A stretch of DNA of 64,000 bases, from the NCBI GenBank assembly GCA_011009095.1, contig VTPC01090566.1, positions 19,590 through 83,589 on the forward strand, read 5' to 3'. Under the pieces are notes generated by a model. That model was not told where the DNA came from. It ran no database searches and saw nothing but the letters and a program-made list of their open reading frames with translations. This document shows positions 12,872 to 25,800 of the stretch, piece after piece. The translations under genes and the position numbers were made by a program. Every line of letters starts with the position of its first letter. The first letter of the stretch is position 1. This DNA is from Ignelater luminosus (Eukaryota; Arthropoda; Insecta; Coleoptera; Elateridae).

Positions 12872-14073
12872 AGATCGCTAAAAAGTATGGAAACACGCTA
12901 CCCCCGCAAAAAGGGTAAAAGATAGACAAATGAAATTTGGAGATCTTAAAGTAGGCATTGTTTGCCATGTTTTGCGAAGAGATTTAAAATCAAATCTTCA
13001 ATTGTTTTTTCGTAGGGCCGCCATCTTGAATTTCTTTAAATGGATCACCCCATATATGACCCCATATCTCGATAGGGATTTTAAAGGCGAATTCAATAAT
13101 ATCAGGGTTGCCATACTTATCTTGAAAGGTTTTGGAGATAATCGCTATTCTTTTGTCAAGAATTTCACTGTTAATTTTTATCAAAATGGAACTAAAAAAA
13201 TAATGTGCGATTATTTTATAAGTGATTAAAGTAAAAGAAAACCGTAAAAATTTTGCCCTTAGCCTACTTATTTAAAATAATAGATCGATGCTAGAACAAA
13301 CAAAAAAGGTGGAATAAGACCAGATAGTGACGAACAAAAACAGAATATAATTTTATAAGAAGTGTTCAAAATGCGCTGCGTTAATTTCTTGGCAATGAAA
13401 CAATCTCTTTTGAAATGTTCGTAAGGAGTTTTGCAAATAATCGGAGGAAACTACTTGCATTAGGAATCCGTCTTTGAAGTTAAGAAATACTCGACAAAAG
13501 AATAGCAATTATCTCTAAAACCTTTCAAGGTAAGTATGGTAACCCTGATATTATTGAATTCGCCTTTAAAATTTTTATCGAGATATATATACGAAGCGAT
13601 CTATTTAAAGAATTTCAAGATGGAGGCCCTACGAAAAAACAATTGAAGATTTGATTTTAGATCTCTTCGCAAAACATGGCAAACAATGCCTACTTTAAGA
13701 TCTCCAAATTTTATTTGTCTATCTCTTACCGTTTTTGCAGGAGCAGCGTGTTTCCATACGTTTTAATAGGGAAACCCCTGACAAAAGAATAGCGATTATC
13801 ACCAAAACCTTTCAAGATAAGTATAGCAACCCTTATATCATTGAATCTGTCTTGAAAATCCCTATCCAAATATGGGGTTATATACCGGGTGTTCTATTTA
13901 AAAAATTCAATATGGCGACCGTACGAAAAAACAATTGAAGATTTGTTTTTAGTTACCTTCTTAACATATAGAAAAAAATACCTACTTTAAGCTCTCCAAA
14001 TTCCACTTGTCTATCTCTTACCGTTTCTGCGGGGGTAGCGTGTTTCCATAATTTTTAGCGACTTTGTATGTAA
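12872..14073 (-). mobile_element. Long-armed foldback transposon with an extra tandem arm
   Basis: Three copies of one ~290-bp arm are present. Arm A (about 12872-13165) is inverted relative to arms B (about 13490-13765) and C (about 13769-14073), which are direct tandem copies of each other. All carry a GTATGGAAACACGCT-like outer end, a GATAGACAAATG-like stretch and a GACAAAAGAATAGC inner end. The outermost edges pair as CGCTAAAAAGTATGG on the left and its complement on the right. Between arms A and B, minus-strand codons at 13433-13353 read NSLRTFQKRLFHCQEINAAH then FEHFL and a stop, a mariner/DD41D-type transposase C-terminus. Open frames running through the arms (65-100 codons on both strands) are repeat-derived and are not called as genes. 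Confidence 0.75.
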
Positions 14074-17000
14074 AACAGTATAACTAAACATCGGATCTGA
14101 ATAAAAATATTTAACATTATTTAGTGATTTCTTTATGCCTTCAAGCTTTTATTTATGGGTTACGATAGTGGTCTCACAATATTCAAGAAAATTTTAATTT
14201 TTGTAAACTATGAAATTACTTTTTGCAATTATTTTTGCTAAGAAATACATAAGAGCTTTTATTTCCATTAAATTAAAAAAAGATAATAAAAGTTGCTGAG
14301 TTACCACATGCAAGTAGAGCCCATTCTAGGGCAATAAAAACAGAATATACATATTAATATCTAAAATATAACTTTTTATTTCAAAAAAGGCGCAATACAT
14401 GTAATACAAAGAGGTTTAAATCCACCAAAAAGGTCTTGATTGGATCTAGATGTGTATGCTCAAGAATAAGTGATATGTATTTCGTATAAGTACTGTCACT
14501 ACTGTATTGCACACTCGTCTTTTTGGATTTTCTCAAAGTCAAGAAAACAACCTCAAAAATAATCTGAAATTTTATAATTTAGTTGATGTCGTACGAAATT
14601 AACTTTTTAACAATCAATAAAGTCAGAAAATATTTTGCAGTTCGTTTTAAATCGATCTGATTCAAGAACCTCCAACTGCATAGTTAGTGACATTTTGATC
14701 TACTTACATATGAATTTCTGTTGCTTCCAGTTTGTGGTCTACCTACCGTTTGTGTTAAATCCTTCTCGTCTTCAGAAAAGCTAGACTTATCTCCAATATA
14801 GGAAAGGAAGAATAATGAAGCAAAGAAGAAAATAATACAAATTTTATATGATCCGCCTTTATTACTTTACTGAAGATAGACAAAGAATGATACAAATAGT
14901 ATAAAGTAAATACATTTTGTTTTTTTAAAAATAATCACTTATGAAGTGTATATAGTTTAGGTATACATTCAAAATTTACCAAATAAATGTAAATATCTAT
15001 AAGTAATAAAATAAATCTTACAATTTCATTGTACGAGATAGGCCTACGTTCAACACTACATGTTTTTCATTTTAAGCTACATTCATTATAATCTATTATC
15101 GCTAATAGGTAGTCCTAACTCTATTTTTCTTTCTACTAATTAATATTGACTTTCAGAGCGGTCAGTGTATAAATCCTTTTCAAATCAATTAAAAGCTAAA
15201 TTAACCAGGCCTCAGCCTGCTTTAACAGCCATTTTACACTTACGTTTATATGAATTTCACATACTTCTTATAATGTAATTTATACGCATACACATAACAT
15301 CGTTTGGTGGTGACCATTACTACGTAATAAAGGCCGGTTCTGCACGTTAATTTGTTAATGACCTAATTTCGTGATTAAAATTGTTTGTTTTACTTCCACT
15401 CAATATCAGTGTTGCTTACAAACCTATACAAATTGTTATTTTTGTAGTAATTGAATTTTAGGCTTTTAATTTTCTAGTGGATTTCGAAAAACGAACTTTT
15501 ATAAATGCCTTTATAAAATATAAAACATAAAGAACGGACGTAAAATATACGATTTTACCTAAATGGAAGTTGGAAGCCAATGGCAGTTAATTTAAATATT
15601 CTAAAAAATTTGGAAGCGTTCGCTGTTAATACGCGGCTTTACGATACACTTCTGAAATATTTATAAATACAAAATGCGAAAAATAAGTGGGTCGTCACCA
15701 AACGACGTCGTTTACTTTTCAAGGTGCTTTTCAACGTAACAAGTAAAGTATCTATCAAAGTATCACATCAAATGCGAACATATTGAAGCAGACACTCGCG
15801 TTTTAGAGTGCAACAGATATTCTTCCATTTATAATATTAAAAGTCCACACATGCGTTTTTATTTTATTCTCATATATCATATATTTTTCTAAATACTTCA
15901 TTAATAATAATAATATTTTCTATGTATATTTTTAGAAAATACATATTAAGGGTGTGTAGTATCAAATACGCATTTAAATAATGCTTGCATACTTTTTATA
16001 ACCTAATTTATTGGACAGGACAGCAGAAGTCACGTGTATGATATGTGCCGTTACAGATATATCAGTATTGATTGTATGTAAATATAACTTATATTATGCT
16101 ACGGTTTATTTTAATATTTTAATAAACTTTCAGAAACGACTTTTAGTCTTTCATTCAATTCTTAAAAGTATTAATTCGACCTTGTTAATATAATACTGAA
16201 ACTGAATATAATCTTCTGAGGCTAACCTTTCAATTAGGTAAGTGATAGTATGTTGAATATATGTAAAACGTTCACATAGACAAACAGTCTATGTTTTAAA
16301 ATAGATCGCTATCAGAAAATAATAAATAACAAACTTGGGAAATTTAGATACAAATACTTTTTGCGGTGAAAGCTCTAAAATTATGATTCAGAGTTCAATG
16401 ATCTTTAATATTTTTTTCCGCATTTTCTTTATTTCTAAAATACAAAGGAAAGTTCCGTTCTTGAAGTTTTTTCTTTTTCTTTTATTTTGAGGGTTTACAG
16501 GAACTTAAATGTCTGAGAAACTTTTCTTATTTGTTCAGAGAAAATATACACCTACTACTCTTCCTTTTAAAAATTATTAAGCTGCATTAATATTCTCGAA
16601 GCTGTATTTCTTGATTTTCAAGTTGTATCTCTTACAAATTGTGTCGTTTCTAAAGGTTTATTTATAAAAAAATATGTTTGGTACAAACTATCGTTTTCAG
16701 GCCGATTAACTACTTGCTAAGACGGTGCTTCTAAAAACGATCGTTCAAAACTCTTTAAAAACTATTTTATAAACAGTAAACTTCCGTGTAAATTACTGTA
16801 ACCTCGTGCTTAAATAAATTCGTGAAACACCGTCCTGTAACTTTAAGGAACTCTCACATACTTATACACAATGATATGTAAATTGATATGTTTAAGATAT
16901 TTTTTGTTATTCATCAGTAGTAAAACCTTAGGGGGTATTGCTTTTAGCCCTATTGTTCGCACGAATATTATTTATGTATATATATAAACATCAGCTATAT

Positions 17001-18342
17001 TCTACAGGTATAAAGTAGTACATAGTATTATTTCAGGCACTAATCTAATTAGGCGTTTAGACAGTGTGGTAAGCTACCACTGATTACGGTTGATTTTAGG
17101 CCAGTGGACGTGACGCAAAATGAAAATTAATGGGCAAGTGTTAATTTTGCGAGCTTCGCTTCCCTTCTCGGTCACCACTGATTTATTGAGTTATTGTATC
17201 GCTAGCATTTAATTTTGGGTCAGCACATCTAAGCTTCGAATTATCTCTCTTGTGTTGAATAACGTTTAGTTTTGATATTTACTCGAAACGCCTGAGAATA
17301 CCATCAGTAGTAATTATAGTTATTAGAAAGCAATTTAACATAACCTTTAACTTAAACAGAGTTTAGAATACAATAAGATCTTTGAGTGAACAAAGCAAGC
17401 AAACAAAATAATGGTTATACTTATAAGATTTATAATTTTTGATTAATTGATTTCTAACGCTAGAATTAGTTTCTGTTTTATAATTTAAATTATTATCGCG
17501 GCAACAAAATTAAAAACTGTATGAACAGTTTTTGAATAGAATAATACTACATTTATAATAAATAGATCTTGTTAGGTTATCAAACAAGCAATATGCAATT
17601 ATTTTAAAATTGCAACACTAATGATGGTAATCAAAATTGTAGTTTCTGAGTATTGCAAAGATAGTGTAGGCCCTGATATATTTCCCTGTGAGACACCAGT
17701 CTAACTAAATGGTAACATAATAATTGTATCAAAAGGTTCTTTAATAAAAGAAGTGCATATATCTACTATTGCTTTCTAAATTATTCATGGCTCTCCAAAT
17801 CTGTAAATCTTTTTTATATTAATAGTCTCTTACTTTATCTGAAAAAATTTAAATGAAACCTGTACTTATAATATTTAAAAACTTCATTTTCATTATGTTC
17901 AAATAAAAATTACTCTAAATTTGGTTTTTATTGAGAAAATATATTTATTAATATATAAAATGTCATTTACAAAAAAAAAATAGAATGACAAATTAGTTTA
18001 ATATTTTCAGGCTACAAGTAGTAGTTACTTAAAATTTAATAATAACAGTTGCATAAATCCAAAGCTATTTGAAATTATATAGAGAAGCTAGCATGTGATA
18101 GATCGAAATCAAAACCACAATATTCAATAATCGAAATATATACCCGTCATGGTTATTCAAAGTGACCACGCAAATAGATAAAAGTATGTATGCCCTGGAT
18201 TGTCGATGTCAAATCGTCTATAAAAATAAAATACACGGAGAATGTAAAAAGAGAACATCAATCCTTCTATTATTCATACGTCACGTACATTGACCATATT
18301 GTCAACGTTTACATCGCCAAAAAATCGAAACTAGTTTGAAAT
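14074..18342. other. A+T-rich non-coding DNA
   Basis: No gene is recognised. A short inverted pair (CGTTTGGTGGTGACC at 15301-15315 against about 15690-15706) could bound a small MITE, but it is too short to rely on. A patch around 17080-17180 is G+C-richer, with no product read. Confidence 0.5.
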
Positions 18343-18446
18343 ATGAAGCGCGCAGACGGTGAGCAACCAGCAGCTCAAAAAAGCCGAGTGCACTTCGTCA
18401 AGCTGGTTTTTCTTTTAGAATTTATTGTACATGTTACAATTGACAA
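18343..18446 (+). CDS. Possible first coding exon, unknown gene
   Basis: An ATG with A at -3 opens MKRADGEQPAAQKSR followed by VHFVKLVFLLEFIVHVTID, then AA directly before GTGAGT at 18447, a consensus 5' splice site. If real, the exon ends in phase 2. The basic, polar start followed by a hydrophobic stretch could be an N-terminal membrane or signal-anchor segment. The local G+C rise over the first 60 bases contrasts with the flanks. No downstream exon and no family match are recognised, and without splicing the frame stops at once (TGA 18448-18450). It could easily be a chance frame beside a chance donor. Confidence 0.2.
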
Positions 18447-20662
18447 GTGAGTGGTGTTGGACAGATACTTGCACGAATATGAGAGACACACACACAGATT
18501 TTTTATACAGCGACATTCCATGTAAAGGTTATACAAATTATATTTTGTGTATGTATGTATACATTTTTTTGTCATGTCGACGCGCGAGTTTTCAAATATT
18601 ATACCTTATTTTGCGTTAACAGGTTAACAGTCTCGTGATCTAATATTTAGTATAACAAGTTTTTCAGCCGTATTTATAAAGGTCAGACTTTCTTCTAAAA
18701 TTTAACAAAGTTGAATGTGAAGTGATAAATATGAAAAGCGGTGGTGGCTTCTACTTACAAAGTAATCAACTGTTGAACTATACAAAGTTTTGTACACTGA
18801 GGTTCTCTGCTAATATTTTTAGGAAAGCTACAACAAGTTTTTCCACAGCTTACTACTTCATTTTACTGAAAATGTTAAAAAAAGTTTTAACTTGCTCTCT
18901 GAAACCAAATTTCCGTGCCCTTAGGGAAAATTAATATTTCGTTATAATAATGTTATGAACTTGTAATTGCAATTTAAAATATTTCATAGCTTGCTTAATA
19001 ATCATGACTGCGACTGTAATTGTGTGATTGCGACTTAACAGCCTTACCTACCACGTAAATTTTCCATGTATCTATACATTCAGTTCCCCTTCGTTGTTAC
19101 AATAATGAACGATGTGTATAATTGATAAGGCCTTGGAAGTTTCATTTTCATCTTTAAGCGGAATGGTTCAAGTACGTTAATAACCAGTTACATTAATGGT
19201 TTTATGTGGGAAAAATACAATTTCCGTTGGTATGTTTCAGATTACGCTATTAAAGCAAAATTACTAAATCATCAGCTCGCTTTTTTAAAATGTACGAAAA
19301 AGCTCAAAATCCTTACATAAAATTATTTTGAATACAAAAACAAAAATAGTAATCTTAGTCAGTATGAACCACAAAATTATTTCTTTATTATATACAATAT
19401 TGTTATCAATTTATTGAATTATTACACTAATCTTAAGATTTTAAAAGTGTTGATGTATTCTTTATTTAAAGCTCTGGAAAAAATAAAAATTTTTTAGATT
19501 AAAAGAATTGTAATGTGAGATATTGGTTTTATGGGAAATCTTCGTATAGATATAAGAGGATACTAAGAACTTTTCTTTTTGAGTACTGGTACAGTAATTA
19601 TCAAGCACAAAGTAGACTGAAAAGGTCATAGAAACTCTTAATCAAAAACAATCTGGAACTATTTATTTATATGTTGAACAGGTTTGCTATTGACAAAGAT
19701 GACAAAACAAATTAAAAAAAAAACAGAAATTCTAAAGCCTTATCGCTATTTTAAACAAGAATATCTCGGTCACGTATTGGCTGATTCTCCCAAATGTCTT
19801 TAAGTACTAGCTTATTTTGAAATAAAAAGACCTCCATTCTTTTAATTACATCCGTGCAGAGCAGAACTGGATAAGATTCATCGCATCGGTGTCGGATTTA
19901 CTGTTTTCTGGAAGTGAATAGTAGTAGGCAAGGAATTCCAGACAATGGAGGACTAAGAATGTTGAAATGTTCATAACATTATTCTTTATGTAGTTGCAAT
20001 GAAAACAATTCAGTAAGTTTATTTGCTAATACAATGTGTACAAAGTATAATGACGTCATTGATCACGTGGGAGGGCGGTTTCTTTACTTTTTAATTATGC
20101 AGCAGCTTTCACACAGAAAATAATCTCATGACTCGTAAGAAATAAATTTAAAAAACTCCTATCATGTTATTTTACTAAAGTCGATTATTTTAATAAAATT
20201 TGAAAAATCAAAATTAGGAGTACGCAAGATATTTATAATAATAAAATATAAAAAACTTAGGAGTTTTATTGCTTAAATGTATATTTATTTCCGTTTTTCA
20301 CGTTTCTTAGTTCTAGTTCAAAAGGAGATCTTTTCCGAAACAAGATCAACTTGTGTAGTTAAGAATGGAAAAAATGCTAGAAGTTCATCTCAACTACAGG
20401 AAATTCATAAACTCAATTCTTTAGAAATCATCATTTGTTTATATGATATAGTCCTAAGGCGTCACGTTGATAAAGGAAGTAGAAACAAGAAATTAATTAT
20501 TCAAAAGTTTCTGGCTGTTAGCTGTGTATGATATTATTTATAAAAGTTTCAAGAAACCGTTTGTATCAATATCTGAAGTTCACAACAAATTGACAACACA
20601 AATTCTCAGAATCGCAAAGGTGAACAAACAACTAACTTGACTGCTTCAAAACAACATTTATA
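18447..20662. other. A+T-rich non-coding DNA
   Basis: No gene or transposon is recognised. Short open frames in both directions around 18400-18930 lack motifs and overlap one another. Confidence 0.5.
18485..18496. repeat. (AC)n short microsatellite
   Basis: This is a short ACACAC run just downstream of the candidate exon. Confidence 0.6.
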
Positions 20663-20720
20663 CAGTGTGTCCCAATACCTTTCATATCTCTCTGGTTTTC
20701 AAAACTAATCACAATAAGCT
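20663..20720 (+). repeat. Solitary Tc1/mariner-type terminus
   Basis: TA followed by TACAGTGTGTCCCAATACC resembles the left end of the element that begins at 21310 (TACAGTGTGTCCGAAAAG) for about a dozen bases and then diverges. No partner in inverted orientation was found. It may be the stump of a related but distinct element. The inner limit is arbitrary. Confidence 0.3.
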
Positions 20721-21309
20721 TACTAATTTTCAAAGGGGAAGACGTACTTTATAAGCAGCTACTAACAAATTACAAAAATCTCGATCTGCGCAAACACGGC
20801 GATCTTCAGCTGTTAGTCTTGAATTGCGGTTGACAAGAAATATCCCATAAATGAATTTTCAAGTTCAATCTACTGTTCTTTGTAGAACAAGTAAATTCTA
20901 ATGTTAGGTAGGTCTTTAAGGCAATAACATATTGAACATGAAAGAGTCTTCCACGTAGTGGATTTATAACAGCATTGCTGCTTTATATTTATCGTGTCTT
21001 AGTTAAATATGATTTCTTGGACGCTCGCTCGCTCAAAGCTATATACACCTATTCAGAAATGCTTTTGTCAAATGTCTTTAATTATTACTAAGAAATAATT
21101 CTGTAAGGCAGAATGTTAGATATGAGCTTCTTGACAAATAGAAATTTTTCTTATGCGAATGAGATGAAAATTGAGATCTCTAACAGAAAAACTAATAAAC
21201 ATAGGGCGGAATTAAAAAATAACAGTTCAATATCGCTCCTTTTACATAGATTGATGTTTTTGAAATTCTTGCCGCGTGCTTATAGACAATGTCCTACCAT
21301 TTGGAAATA

Positions 21310-22816
21310 TACAGTGTGTCCGAAAAGTATGGAATATCCTATATATCTTGGTAAATATGCATTTTATGAAAAAAATGTTTTTTATAAAAGTTGTTTGGTG
21401 TTTAGTTTTACCTCACAGGACAATACCAAATAACTATTTTTTAAAAAAACAAAAGCGCGTCGAATAACGCTTTAATTTTTTTTAATGGGAAAGTATATCT
21501 TTATTGTACTCATTTGATAGAGAATGTTTTTCTTTTTTTAATGATGTAAAACTTTGATACACTTGCATAAGTAAATTTTGATTAAAATGCAAAAAATTGT
21601 TTGAATAACGCTTAAAAGTGTATTCGGTCTTTTAAATTTTCAATATCATTTAGTCACATTATGGTCGGTGTGATACACTTTTGTTTGTTGCAACAATTGA
21701 ATGCGTTGTAGAAATGTCAATTAATAACCGAACCAAAGTGAAAAGTTATTCGTTTAATTAATTTAGACATTTTGATTAACGTGAAGACAACAAAGTTACA
21801 AAAAATAAAACTTACTATAGATCATTTTACAGAAAGGCATCGCATCGAAATTTTAATGATGCTGGGACATGGAGACAGAAGGAGAACACAGGAAGAAGTT
21901 TGCAATTTGTTTAATAACACATACCATATTTCTTAGTCTACTGTAAGTAAAATAAGACAACGTTTTGTTTGAATGGTACCATTAACAAGCAAAACGAGCG
22001 CTACCGGTCTTCGCTAAATCCTGGATGATATGTAGAAGGGCACCCCCAGTATCAGCAACAAGTCAATGTCTGGGCAGGAATTATTAGAACCCATATTTTA
22101 GAACCTTTTTTTATAGAACATAATTTAACAGCGGATGCTTATCTAGATTTCTTAAGATTTGACTTAGGTTTTGCTCTAGCTGTTCTATTTCCTAATGAAC
22201 TAGATGCAGATGTATCCCATAACAGAATATGGTTGCAACAAGACGGGGTTCTTCTTCATTTCGGCATTATTGTCCGACAGTTTCTTGACAATATTTTCCC
22301 TTATCGATGGATAGGATAAGATTTATGTCTAAAACACTGTATAAGAACCGAGATTAGGACTATCACACCAGAAACCCTTTAAAATGTAATAAACAAATCT
22401 AAAAGACGACTTTATCTGTGTGTGTCTGTGAATGGTGCACACTTTGAACATCTTCTATGAACTGTAGAGTGTATAGTTATACAAAATTTTCAATTCGTAA
22501 CAGATGAATATTGAAATAAACTTTCAAACAATTTTTTGCGTTTTAATCAAAATTTACTTATGCAATTGTATCAAATCTTTACATAATTGAAAAGAGAAAA
22601 CCATTCTCTATCAAATGTGTACAATAAAGGGATACCTTCCCATTAAAAAAATTGATGCGTTATTCGTCGCGCTTTTGTTTTTTTCAAAGATAGTTATTTG
22701 GTATTGTCCTGTAATGTAAAACTAAACACTAAACAACTTTTATAGGAAACATTTTTCCATGAAATACATATTTACTGAGATATATAGGATATTCCATACT
22801 TTTCGGACACCCTGTA
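21310..22816 (+). mobile_element. Mariner-like element with ~295-bp terminal inverted repeats
   Basis: The left repeat is 21310-21605 and the right is 22816-22525, close to 90% identical by eye. They start TACAGTGTGTCCGAAAAGTA on the left and TACAGGGTGTCCGAAAAGTA on the right, and include shared blocks such as AACAAAAGCGCG and TTTGATAGAGAATG. A TA dinucleotide flanks both ends, as expected for the Tc1/mariner superfamily. A decayed transposase lies between the repeats on the plus strand. The repeats are unusually long for a mariner relative and occupy about 40% of the element. Confidence 0.85.
21820..22460 (+). pseudogene. Mariner-like (DD41D-type) transposase, internally deleted
   Basis: The N-terminal part reads DHFTERHRIEILMMLGHGD, then RRRTQEEVCNLFNNTYHIS, a helix-turn-helix DNA-binding segment, followed by STVSKIRQRF after a stop. 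The sequence then jumps to the catalytic core: QQVNVWAGIIRTHILEPFFI, then RIWLQQDGVLLHFGIIVRQF and LDNIFPYRWIG, with the second catalytic aspartate in QQDG. Next comes LQNVINKSKRRLYLCVS and VNGAHFEHLL with its natural stop at 22458-22460. Both the segment with the first aspartate and the segment with the third (the FYLWGHLK region) are missing. Stops and frame changes are present. It is non-functional. Confidence 0.75.
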
Positions 22817-25800
22817 TAATTATGTCTTACATACCAAACACCGAGCTGTTACATTGTGACAGACTTATAAAGAAAAGTTATGAATTGGTAATCTTCATAC
22901 CTACTAAGAGAAAGCAGTACCCATTGAAAGTTTAAGAAAGATGTTGGTAATGATCTCTGCTGAGTATAGGCTTAAATGAAAGGATCTCGCCGGAAAAGAT
23001 GCTTCGAAAAGGTTAAGTAAAGGTTATGGAAATATCAGAACTCAGTTAATTTAAATGTCTATTAATCTAGAATACTAATCTAGTAAATCGGGATTTGAAA
23101 GTACTACAGTATCTGAGACATTCCTAACAGTTCTCCATATTAAACTGATGTAGGCTATAATCACATTTTCTATACTTTATCACTGCCTACTTTTAATAAA
23201 CTTTTATATGTAAATTCAAGATCGTCCCATATCTGCAAGCTCATCAATATGGTCATGTTTTTCATAATCATCTCTTCTATTTTTTCTTTAGCGGCTTTTC
23301 AAATAGGTCTACCTATTAATTTTATATGCAGTTTTCCCTTGACGGTTTGGCTGTTAATCCGTACTAATTTGATCGAAATTAAAAGTGATCAGATTAATTT
23401 GATCAAAAATAAAATAATCAAACGAGAAAAATGTCAAATAAATTTGATTGAAGTTTGGTCGAAAATCAAGATCGTTATTCAAATTTGTGAAAAATAAAGA
23501 AAATTCTATCCATGGCCGAAAATCTTCCGTATCTATTTAAAATTAAAAATTAATATTCAATCTGAAAATTTTTTTTTCAAAAATCAATTCAAAGCAATAA
23601 TAAAAAAAAATTGATTACGCGTCTTTGGTCAATCTATCTTGTTCGGTGTTTATTTTGATAGATGCGTCGTTTGGATTTATTTTTTGGCATTGATAATAAT
23701 AAGTTTTTATGACTAACGAGAACGTAGAACAATTATTGTTTAACGGTTTTTACTTTTTTTTGCAAAGAGAAGGTTTATAATCAAAGATTTTTTGTAGGTG
23801 TGCTATCTACAAAAAGTTTCATTGTAGAGGTTATCTCGGCACAGTGGAGAGGGAGTGTAGTAATAAAGGTTAGTGTTCTATTTTCTTTAAATTTAGATTA
23901 TTTGACTTTGGATCTTTTTTTCTGTGAATTGATCTATTTTGATTTTTTCCTCACTGAATCCTTTTATCTTCGAACAAACTAATTTGATCCATTTATACTT
24001 GTACATGTTGTTTTAAGAAAAATCCATCTCGATCGATAGTACTACCATTCCGTTTTCTTGTTTACCGAGCCATAATTTTTTGTCAAAGTTTATCATACAA
24101 CTGAGTTAACAAAAAATTCTGTACTTACAGATCACTGATTGGATAACAAGCAAGACATTTTTTGTGCCTATTTAATTAATTATTTTCAAGACAAAGTTAA
24201 ATGTTAACTAAAGTTTTCAAACATAATTGATTAATGCAAAATTCAACATCCCAAAGGAAAAGAGCTATGAAAATAATGAGCTAATAGAGATTCATTCTCA
24301 GACTTTGATTGGCCAAATAAATTATGCAGATATTAAAGGACATTTTTGAATTTGATTATTTCCGTTTCTTGTCAAATGCATAGTCTAAGAATAGAGATAA
24401 TGAAACACTTTTTTGTGGTTTCTATAACTTGCTCACATTAAAACCCTGTTACTTCTTGGATCTGGTAGTTATAAAAACCAATATTCAAGTGTAAAATATG
24501 ATAAAAATATTATTATTACAGCGACCTGTTATTTTTATATTTCTGTTAACTGATTTTGGTAATATCCTATTTCAAGATTGCTCGCAAATGTAATATACCA
24601 ATGAACTAGCAGAGAGATGATTTGAACGCACGTACTGAAATTTGGTTTTAGATTTGTGTAGCGTAATTTAAGCTTTCCCAGCGCCTATAATATACTTACT
24701 TCATAATTACAACCACAAAGCAGGCAAACTAATTTGGGTCTATCGAAAGGTACGGTCGCTTTATAAATACGGCTGGACGTTTTTGTTCTTCCAATAAGGT
24801 ATAAATTTTGAAATGTGTTTCAGTATAAAATTTTACTAGAGTTAATAATATTATATAGACTCGATATATCTACTAAACTTAATAATAAATCTTATTTACA
24901 TTTTGGCTGATTTACCTACGCTTTAACTTAATACCTTTTTGTAAATAATAAACTATACATCATCATGATATATTCACATATAACAACTGACATATAACAA
25001 ATCAATAAATCTATGTACTATGACCTACACACTTACTCGTCCTAAAGCTTCTGACGCATGCACGTTGCAAATGTTGCACAGCCTACAAACTAACATAAGA
25101 ATTTTTTTATTAATTAAGATGTGATTGTCGCTGACAATGTATCGATGCAATTCAGCTCACAATATTGTAATCGCGACACGATCGTATTCATACATAGTCG
25201 ATTGCATACAAATGCTACGAGCATGCAATAATAATGTTTAATTCAAAATAAAACATTTGCACATTACCTATATGTGTAAAGGTAGTATACAGTTCTTTTT
25301 TTATTTATATTTTAATTGGCTGTAATGATATGTTAATGGAGGGGAAAGGGCTAATATTATATAAGTGTATTTCCGCTTTAATACCTATAAATCTGGAGGT
25401 TTTCCTGTAAATAATCGTGACATCAACAAAGCGAAATCTGTGATGTCACATAGCTCATATCTGCGATAACACACGGACAAGCTGACAGCACAAATGGCTT
25501 TCATGTTCATTTTTTAGCCCGACTTTCCGTGATTGTTTTATCCAAGGCTTCTTTCTGGTACTACCTGGCTCCGTCGTCTCTATTTTCTGCTACAACTAAA
25601 GCTCTGTGACTTCTATTATTGGTTTTTTTTACCTAATAACCCCATCAAGAAATTAATATAACAATTTATATAGAAAAAGAAACATTAGGCATACACAAAA
25701 AACCTCCAAAACGCCCACCCAAGTCGCTTTAGGAGAAGATAAACAGCAACGTAACAAATGGTACCGAATAAACAAGAAGGGAATGGATTGAAACGTAGGT

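Noticed and set aside
12930-13229. 99-codon plus-strand frame, and antisense frame at 12990-13184
   Set aside because: Both lie within arm A of a foldback transposon and are copies of repeat sequence found open in the other arms; no protein family motif.
13735-13938. 67-codon plus-strand frame
   Set aside because: Runs across the junction of arms B and C of the same foldback element; repeat-derived.
15301-15706. Short inverted pair around CGTTTGGTGGTGACC
   Set aside because: About 15 bp with mismatches, no target duplication, and such pairs are expected by chance at this distance.
23330-23480. Cluster of TTGATC words
   Set aside because: Low-complexity A+T-rich sequence without regular spacing.
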